Shown here: positions 32,530 to 40,233 of the stretch, piece after piece
Position numbering within the stretch: position 1 is the first letter of the stretch
Layout of the letters: every line of letters begins with the position of its first letter
Origin: Helochares maculicollis
Lineage: Eukaryota > Arthropoda > Insecta > Coleoptera > Hydrophilidae
Length of the DNA: 40,233 nucleotides
NCBI GenBank assembly: GCA_033557835.1
Contig: JAWQRO010000389.1
Span: 1 to 40,233 of the forward strand
Direction of reading: 5' to 3'
Made by a program: the position numbers and the translations under genes
Notes under the pieces: model-generated
What the model was told of the DNA's origin: nothing
The model's database searches: none
The model's input: the letters and a program-made list of their open reading frames with translations, nothing else

Positions 32530-32805
32530 GGAATACAGTAAAAGTGGCGCTACGTCGGGGGAATAGAGAGTATGCGGTGAAATTTATTAGTTCAGCTGTC
32601 TAATATTTTCTTGAACTGCTCTAGCTGCAGCGAGCATGGCATTATCGTGCTGTAATATGATGCATTTTTACTTGCTCAGAGCTAACCGTTTAGCTTACAA
32701 TTATACAGTTTAACTAATTGTTTGCAAAGCAGCTCAGTTTTGATTGTTTTTCCCGATTTCAGCACCAAAAATAAACTATGCCTCAGTAAGCGCACAAAAG
32801 CACAT
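32530..32805 (-). pseudogene. Mariner transposase C-terminal relic (minus strand)
   Basis: On the minus strand GKTIKTELLCKQLVKLYN (about 32745-32690) matches 'GKTINxxLYCxQLxRL'. In another frame ILQHDNAMLAAARAVQENIR then QLN matches 'LLHDNARPHxAxxVQxxLRQLN', carrying the second catalytic Asp. After two stops, ISPHTLYSPDVAPLL (about 32560-32530) matches 'LPHPxYSPDxAPSD'. The N-terminal half and the end are missing. Its spacing differs from the other relics here, so it is a separate old insertion. Confidence 0.65.
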
Positions 32806-35800
32806 TCTTTAGGCTGAGAGACGATTTAGAGTTTTTGCTTATTGACTCACTTCTTACAATTATACTTTATTAAACGTGCCTGGAAAATCGATATTTATGA
32901 CAAAATTCGAGTTTATTACAACTATGGAAATCTATTATCACTCAGTCATAATTTTCAATCTGTTTTTACTTTCTTTTAGAACGCACATAGGCACACATTT
33001 TTGTCGTGTAATATAAAGCCATAATTTTAAGATAGAATTTCTTGTCTCTTAATATCAGAACCTTTAGACTGTTTGGGTTTTAAGTGCTAGAAAATTAATT
33101 TAAGAAAACCATGTTTTCTGCCTCAGGCTGAGTTTATTCAATTAATTGAGAAAAAAGCATCAAACGAAAACTAATAAAATTGTTGCTACCCCTAAAAATA
33201 AAAATGCAATCTATGTTCACGAAGCTCAAAAAGCAAGAACTAGGGTTTAACGGTGTGGTCGTGCAGCTTTAGTAATAGTTTGATAGCAGGTCGGTTGTGA
33301 AATAAAAAATGCAAATGTTGCAATCCCATAAAAAAGTTGTCGAAGCTGCGGTAAGCGTGCCTTGTTAATTTAAATCCTTGGACAAAGTTTTACATATCAA
33401 ATCCGTTTCAAAATTTTGAATTGCTTGAGCTTTTTTCTGTTTTACCTTTCAATGTTAATGCTTATATGTTATGTCAACGCATATTATTAAAAATGAATTA
33501 AAAATATAGAAATGCAAGGCTGTCTATGAAATCAAGGTACTTAGTTGCTAATTAGAAAATGTTTTTAGGGTTTCAGATCTGAATTAAAGCGTCAAAATCG
33601 ATTCGGAATGAAATATTCAAAGGATTAAGATTGTGGGAGTGAGGATCACAAAATTTTAAATAGAGAATCCCGAATTAGACAAGGTACAAAATTAAAAGCG
33701 CAGCTTTTTGTGGTTCAGGATTGAGAAACTAAATTATAGAATAGAAATTAGAAATTTGACTCAGAAAGGGTGAAATATTGAACAATGTTCATCTAAGACA
33801 GTCAAACTCAAGAATTTAGGATGGAAGTGTCAGTTTTGAAATTTGACAAATTTAGATTTACTACAAGAATGTTAGAACACATTTTTAAGGTCGAAGATAT
33901 TATAGACAAAGATAGAAATTGTATTGTTTAAATACTAGGAAGTTTAAGAGTTAAGATAAAAACATGAGGATTGAAGGTGAAAGCAGAGTTAAAATTTCAA
34001 GTCAAAACTCAACCAGTTGAGATAAAACATTCACGATGGCAGGAACAAAATGCGAGCTTACCAATTGATCATTTCAGCGTCGCAATTAGACAAGAGCGTT
34101 TACAGAATCCAAATCGAAAACGCTCCAGAATGTACCATGTAGCATTTCTGCATTGAAGACAAGCCGAAAGTTATGGATTCCGAATAGCCAATAAAGAATT
34201 TGCAAAAAATTGCTAGTTATCAAGAATAAAAACGTAGAACTGAAGAATCAAAAATGAACACCGAATAAAAATCAACGATGCAGAAGGAAATTCTCCAAAT
34301 ATTATCAGACATAGGAGCCAATCTTTTAGACAACAAGAAAAATCATACCAAGTGAAATATCATAATAATGACAAAGCAAACAAGCTTTTGCTTCATTTAC
34401 TGAAATTAGAGATACCTTGACAAAGCAACTTGGTTAATACTCAAAAATCATAACCTGTTTCTAGATACGTTTTCAGCGGGTTTTTGCGCATCTGCGAGTA
34501 AACGAGATTTATACGATGAGAGGAAATTTTTTGTGCTTGTTCACGGAGTACAAATAAAATTAACACTTACCTCTTCGATTGCATTAGGCTAGTCTCACCC
34601 ATTTGTGTAGAGGATCTAGGAACAATTTATGGAAAAAAGCTCAAAAGGGTGCATTACTCTTCATAATTAGGCTCTGGAAACCATATCCTTGAGATGAAGT
34701 GGAAAATGACACAAAAATTCGTTGCATCACAACAGCTCTGTATAGTTTCCACAAGGCCGCCGCGATTTCTACCTTGTCTCATATCTCTAAAAATCTGAGA
34801 TGCACCTCGGCTTCAAAGAATTTCGTAGGAGGCCGGTTTTTTCAGCACCTAGCATCCAGCATAAAAGTTGAGCGGACGTAATTTGAAGCGCGCCTCTACC
34901 CCTGAATGGATAGATACGTCGAATAGCTCAAGCAGGTACGGGAGGATGGAATTGTGTGATCGCCAGTATAACATAGCGCCCCAGACGGAATCCATCTGCC
35001 CCATCACATAACAGCGATCCAGGAATCAGGAAAGCACAGAGAGGATCGGCATCGCATCGGTCCACATAACCAGGCCGACTCTCCCCGGCTTACAATGGCA
35101 ATGGCACTACCAAGATAAGTATTGAATTCCTCTATTGTCCGTGTTCGTGTTCGTGTATTTTCCATCGACACATGTATCTCCAGCTAGTTCAGCTCCGAAC
35201 TGCCTTCCGCCGACGTAGCGTTACGTCCCAGCCGCTATGCCGTGGTTCCATCAATCTTACTCTCTGTCATGGACCATTTATCTCCATATTTTTCGCCTGT
35301 CCTTGCCCTATCTTGTACTGTGCAGTTTCTAACTTCCCTCGGTCGAATTTTCGTTAAATATGTTTTTCTTTGTTTCTCCTTCCTAATGAAATCAGTGCCA
35401 ATTCTTCGCACACCACGCATACAAGATTAAAACGTAATTTCCGGTTTCGAAGTGTTTTTGCCTTTGTTTTTGCGCTTTTTTGTCGCCCAAAAGATTCATT
35501 TTTAATAAGTTCGCCATTCAGCTGGTCCCGTTTTTTTAGGTAATTATGTTCGAGTGTTATTAATTTAGGGAATTTCCCTATTTTCCTCGGCGATACGGGA
35601 GCAACTATCGATTTCCGGCAAGATATTTTCCGGCGGTTTTGCCTCATGTATTACATATTTCCCAATAACCGTAATACGAAAAAATACCTCAACATGTTAG
35701 TAACGTATTTTGCGGCGTGTTTATGTGGTTCTCGCAATATCCTCTGGATTTTCTTCAAATATCTGTCTATATATAAAGACTTTCTTATTTCGTGTTCCCA

Positions 35801-36644
35801 TGCGCTGAATATTGCATCTTATCAAACTTACCTGCCTTACCCTTCCTTAAGATTTCGTACGTTGATTTTCATAAGTATTTTTCAGGTTTGTACAAGCTGG
35901 AAGCGACGTGTCTACAGGTCGCATTTCCTTCATAAATTCTCGCTACGCTATCGTTTTATTATTTGACAACCAAATGAAACAATTTTATTTGTTTTCTTTT
36001 CAAATTTTAAATCTTTTCAAATCTTTCGGTACGTTTAAAGTTATATTACTTTTTCCCTCGGATCTACGTGTCGGAGACTACTCGTTTAAGAATAGACGCT
36101 TTGGGCTATGTGAGTGTGCGGCTGTTATGCGCTCTTGTTTCAACGGGTGTTTGTGGCTGTGCGTTTTTTTTTTCAGTGAGCTTCCGGAAATGTGAGCGTT
36201 TATGCTTATGGACCCTTATGGCTACTGGGGCTTATTATGTTGCGAATTATAAAATGAATTGTATTCGTATTATAACCAAATTAACAAGCAACGAATTTTG
36301 TCTAATCTAAATCTACCTTTAAGCCTCTAAAATTCCAGTTTTTGGCAGGGCGAACTGTTCCTGACTGAAACAATTAACGATTGCATTACGTTGACGAGAT
36401 GAAGTCTCTTCTAACAATTTCCGTACACATCCATAAATAATAACAAATTAATAACGGAGTTATAACGGGTGAAGTAAAAATTTGCAGCTTTTTTGTTAGA
36501 TGGCTATAGTGAGCCGCATATCATGATGTATACCTTGCATCCTGTTCCTCAGTGATGCCACTTATAGGCATCATAACCTTCTAAAACAAATAATCTCACC
36601 GTTAGATGTTTATTGGGTCGAGTTGTGTGTTAGGGAGTTCCAAA
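32806..36644. other. Long stretch without a recognised gene
   Basis: 33-34.7 kb is A-rich on the plus strand. 34.7-35.3 kb is GC-richer. 35.3-36.3 kb has several overlapping T-rich frames (35646-35966, 35908-36195, 36068-36310, all plus) that overlap one another in different frames and show no domain. A strong splice-acceptor-like GCGTTTTTTTTTTCAG|TGAG ends at about 36176. I could not assemble a gene. Confidence 0.35.
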
Positions 36645-37560
36645 ATGGAGGTAAAAAAAGATAAAATTCGATAGATTCTTCAGTATCACTTCGGCCAAAT
36701 GAAGAAAACTGAGTAGGCGGTCAAAAAATTGTGTGTTGCATATGGATTCAATATCCTATCGAATGCAACAGCAAAGTATTATTTCTTAAGCTTCTATTTT
36801 GGGAATATGAACGTCGAAGATGAGACACGCTCTAGCGAACCAATCGTCGAAAATGTTGATAAAAAAGATTTTAAAACATCGTCGAGCCAGACTGGCATGC
36901 AAGCACTTCCAATGCCCAGGAACGGAAGACTAGCCCAAAAACTATTGGCAACAATTTGCATGCGGCTGATCTCCAGAAGAAGCTCGATATATGGCTCCTA
37001 CACGAATTGAGGCCAAAGAACAATTTGGTTCTGGGTCGGTGGAGCGAATTGATGTTATATGCTATAGCCTAACAAAATCGAAAAATTTAATCAGATGGTG
37101 AGTGTCGAAAAAAATAGTCACGTCAGTCAAAAAAGATCATGATCCAAGCCGGCCCACACGATCGCCAAGTCGGGATTAACGACCAAAAATGATTTCCTAC
37201 GCGTTTGATGGTATTGGAAGGGAATCCACTATAAGATACTCTAATCAAACCAATCATTTACTTTCGATCCATACTACTAACAACTGGCCAGATAGAAGCA
37301 ACCATTTATGAGAAGCGTCCAGAATTGGCCAATAAGAAAGGTGTTGTGTTCTATCAAGACAACGCCAGCCCACACATTGCTTTAAGGACATGCCAGAAGC
37401 TTCGACGGTTGGTTTGACGATTATATAACACCCACCTTATAGTTCAGATCTGGCACCAAGCAAATATTATCTTTTAAAGCATTTACGAAATTTTCTGGAT
37501 GGTTAGAAACTGTCTACAAGAGAGGCTTGGGAAATGCTCAGAAATTTTTACTTCATCTAA
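36645..37560 (+). pseudogene. Mariner transposase relic, nearly full span
   Basis: It starts at ATG 36645 with MEVKKDKIR-stop-ILQYHF, matching 'MEVxKEKIRxILQFHF'. Then VKKLCVAYG, ATAKYYFLSFYFGNMNVED and EPIVENVDK match the helix-turn-helix part. LQKKLDIWLLHELRPKN matches 'KKLDVWVPHEL'. YEKRPELANKKGVVFYQDNA then SPHIALRTCQKLR carries the second catalytic Asp. YSSDLAPSKYYLLKHLRNFL then DG-stop ends it, with Lys where the third Asp should be. There are multiple stops and frameshifts, and about 915 bp remain of roughly 1030. I found no terminal repeats. Confidence 0.8.
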
Positions 37561-39259
37561 TATTACATAGTCGTTGTAAATATCCAATTCCCGCGTCGCA
37601 CTTAATTAAGAGTGTCGCGTTGAGCTGCTTATATCGACAACAAATTAGTCGATGCTCGTGAATTATCTGCCGTTCATGGTCAAGTTCCTTTAAGCAAATG
37701 ATACTATTTTATAAAATATACGCTTGAACAAATGCTTGACTTCCATAAAATCAGCAGCGATTTTTTGATGTGCTGCATGTTGCAAAATGAGCTCACGACT
37801 TAAAATAGAAAATATATTATTTAAAACTTTCAGTGGTGCGCTGCCCTTTATTTAATTGTTCGCAAGCGTGAAGGCCCCCTTTTGTATATTTGTATAATAA
37901 GTTCTATTAGTCATAATGGTTTCAACATATTCTACTTCAAAATATGAATAATCTACATCTAAAATGGGAGATAATCCCAAGTGCGTCGAACCCTTTCAAC
38001 TTTTGCGCTTGTGTTAGCATAATATACCTATTTCACTGTTATTTAAAATTTGCAAGTTTTATAATTTGACAAAGAAATTTTATTGCTGTTGTCACTAAGA
38101 TATTATTTTGCCTGCACCGCTTGCGTATATTTTCATTTGTTTTTACTATATTTATTATTATTATATATTTTAGAATTAGTCTGACTCATTCGTTGGTTGA
38201 CTTGAGAACTATTTATTTATCTTTCCCTGCAGTCTTCACAGATGATTTGACAAAACTGATGCCAGTAAAAGTCACAAACAATTTAAATTCAAAATGTTTT
38301 GATTCTCTACATAAGAGCCACTAAAGTTAGTCATTTTTGCATCGGTATGCATCGATAAGCCGCGGTCGCAGCTGCATGCACTGGTGTATTTCGACTTAAG
38401 TGTGCACCTCAAAAAACTAGTTGTACGCTTTGGCGGAAAATTTGTAATTATGGTAATTTCTTCATTTTTATAGTAAACTCTGAAAATGCCAAAAGCAAGT
38501 TAGCGGCGTACGAATGTAAAATTTTTTTCACTTAAATAATTTGTACTCTTTAAAATAATCATTTTGAATCCCATTGCATTTCTGCCAATCAATTTTCAAT
38601 GTTTAGATGTCATTGGAATATCATAATTTCTGTCTTATCATTTAATAATGTTGGTTATATTTTCTCTCTAGTAAATTGTTTTTATAGATATAGTATGAAA
38701 CTAGCTAGTTTTACAAGACCAGGTGGAAAAAAAAAATTTGTCTAGATTTTTATAGTAAATTTGACTGATTATGCTAAAATGAAAACTGATGTAAAAAAAA
38801 TAACCTCTTATTAATGGAAACAATGTGGTTCTTCCAACTGGACATTGTTCAAATTTCTAGAATGAAGAAACAATTGTGACAATAGGCATAAGTACTGTTT
38901 TTTCAGTAGATTTTGCTTGTAGCTAAGCGATTTAGAGCTGATTAAGTGAAGAAAAATAGCATGTAAGGAAGAACATGAGGTTTTTATTCGTAAAAAAATA
39001 TGTCTATTACAGTAAAATAATGTATATTTAAAAGATAGCTATGCAAGAATGATATTTTAGTACTAATTCTTTAAATCAATACGAATTAAATTGAGTTTGT
39101 ATTTTCTTAACAGCGTATAGATTCTCCAGACAGAATTTTCTTTTAAAGTTCAAACACTTCTAGGATGCTGCGCTTAAACTCTGGAAATGCGTCAGATTGC
39201 GGTGATGGTCCAAACAATACCAAAACTGATAAAGAAAACGAACAAAAATTTAGAAAAAA
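37561..39259. other. AT-rich stretch, nothing recognised
   Basis: A short CpG-richer patch at about 38340-38400 contains GCATCGGTATGCATCGATAA. No coding frame with family features. Confidence 0.35.
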
Positions 39260-39560
39260 TTATTGTTACCCTTTGTTCTAGCTCAGTACTCTTTGTTTCA
39301 AACGTTTTCAAAAGGTTCGATTACCTCTTTGTACAAGAATTCGTCGATCTCCTCAAATAGCCATCAATTCCAGACTCGATCTCTTTATTATTCAGCAATG
39401 TTGTATAAGTAAGTCGTTTTTTAAATTTGAAAACAAAAGAAATTCTAATTTTAACAGTCGGTCTATAACAGATGCGAGAGTTAGTGCATTGTCTTGATAA
39501 AACAACACAAAATTGGCGTTTTCCTTGAGATCTAGCACTTAAAAATCGATTCTCTTCAGT
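39260..39560 (-). pseudogene. Mariner transposase C-terminal relic (SETMAR-like type)
   Basis: On the minus strand NFVLFYQDNALTLASVIDRL (about 39510-39455) matches 'xVxFHQDNAPAHxSxxxxxxL', with the second catalytic Asp in QDNA. FLLFSNLKNDLL follows directly, so the 'HPPYSPDLAPSDY' block with the third Asp has been deleted. In other frames NNKEIESGIDGY, then FEEIDEFLYKEVIEPFENV (about 39350-39295), match 'SNEEVxxxxxxYFxxxdxxfyxxGIexLexrW'. The related flanking copies at the window edges keep the 'RWEKCI' ending that is lost here. The 82-codon frame at 39321-39569 is a composite of shifted pieces. Confidence 0.6.
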
Positions 39561-40114
39561 AAGTCCCAATTGTTAGCCTATTCTGTCTTCTCGGTTGTGT
39601 AGCGATGGTTTTATATTTTATTTTTGATAAACGACGCAAAACCTCGTATCACAGTTTTATTTTTTAAATAAATGCGAAGCAAAAAGAAATGTTTAATAGA
39701 GTATAATTTAGATCAGCTAAAAAATTGATTAGTGATACCTTTCCAATGCAAATATTATATCTCCAAATGTTATATTCACAAATTCACAAATTTCTTTCCG
39801 ACGACAGCCGCCATTTTAAATTGAATGCTTCTGTTATCTTTTTAACTTAGTTGCTTCTTTTGTTTTGTCTTGACCGACTTCCAAAAAGAAGTGAAAGAAT
39901 AAGTTTTGATATAAGAAATTCGCTTTCTGGTATTAATTATCTTGCAGGCCGAAATGGTAGCGTTTATTTCAGTGTTGCAAAAAATTGTTAGTACACTTAA
40001 ATGAGTGGCTATGTTGTAGTTAAACTCGGAAGCAGTGGCTCGTTGTAGGGTGAGTTTGCTCAACATCTTAGTAGTTCTTGTAATAAAAGAATAGTGGTAA
40101 TGTAGGTTACAAAA
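39561..40114. other. AT-rich stretch, nothing recognised
   Basis: No motif seen. It ends at the TA that abuts the right-hand mariner. Confidence 0.3.
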
Positions 40115-40233
40115 TACGAGGGTTGTCTGAAAAGTTTCCGACCTAACAATAAAACAAGTAGTTTTTTTTTCAAATTCATTTTTATTTTTCTATATAATCT
40201 CCTTTTACATCTATACACTTTTCCCAGCGATGC
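40115..40233 (-). mobile_element. 3' end of a mariner element, inverted copy of the left edge
   Basis: Starts with TA then CGAGGGTTGTCTGAAAAGT. Read on the minus strand it is the same terminal repeat, 3' UTR, stop and transposase C-terminus (HRWEKCIDVKGDYIEK) as at the left edge, with no difference that I could find over 119 bp. The body of the element lies to the right of the window. Confidence 0.85.

Noticed and set aside
35150..36310. Several overlapping plus-strand frames, some membrane-like
   Set aside because: They overlap in different frames in a T-rich stretch, where hydrophobic codons are expected; no family motif, and the starts have no support.
1..40233. The window as one giant transposon with 119-bp terminal inverted repeats
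   Set aside because: The mariner terminal repeats point into the window and the transposase C-termini sit outside them, so these are inner ends of two separate elements. The TA target dinucleotides at 126-127 and 40115-40116 agree.

Overview
The window is AT-rich eukaryotic DNA, almost certainly from an insect. The evidence is the transposon content: several different mariner lineages, a pogo/Tigger-type transposase, a piggyBac transposase, jockey-type Gag zinc knuckles, a non-LTR reverse transcriptase and an LTR-type Gag. I see no bacterial operons, tRNA, rRNA or CRISPR array. This mixture of mariners is common in ants and other Hymenoptera, but the sequence alone does not fix the order.

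Both window edges lie in the same element. Positions 9-127 and 40115-40233 are 119-bp inverted copies that I read as identical. Each is the 3' end of a mariner transposase gene (C-terminus ...RWEKCIDVKGDYIEK, stop, 3' UTR, terminal inverted repeat). The terminal repeats point inward, so this is not one giant transposon. The 40 kb is host sequence between two young mariner copies, and it may be a contig that broke at a high-copy repeat.

0-7 kb is a transposon graveyard. It holds a mariner end fragment, a mariner N-terminal relic, an almost intact mellifera-type mariner (2246-3533, two nonsense codons), a head-to-tail 553-bp repeat dimer (3621-4752), a pogo-like relic (4831-5095), a TTAA-flanked non-autonomous element (5101-5997) and a diverged copy of the 553-bp repeat. 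9.9-11.2 kb is a frameshifted piggyBac transposase on the minus strand. Beside it, 11.54-11.78 kb on the minus strand encodes a small signal-peptide protein built of 19-codon repeats with GKR sites. 12.8-13.3 kb has two regular minisatellites. 16.6-17.9 kb (minus) is a non-LTR endonuclease/reverse transcriptase relic and 20.6-21.85 kb (plus) a jockey-like Gag relic.

The best host coding sequence is one exon at 24010-24637 (minus). It has an in-frame stop just before its ATG, a good start context, a PPAY motif, one strong membrane segment and a splice donor. It looks like the first coding exon of a single-pass membrane protein that I cannot name. CpG-rich blocks near 18.87-19.01, 24.9-25.1 and 27.4-28.2 kb may be promoter or 5' UTR regions.

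26-40 kb contains five more mariner relics, an LTR-type Gag relic and long AT-rich stretches in which I recognise nothing. The genes do not form a pathway. Two observations go beyond ordinary repeats: the secreted GKR-repeat precursor and the unnamed membrane-protein exon.
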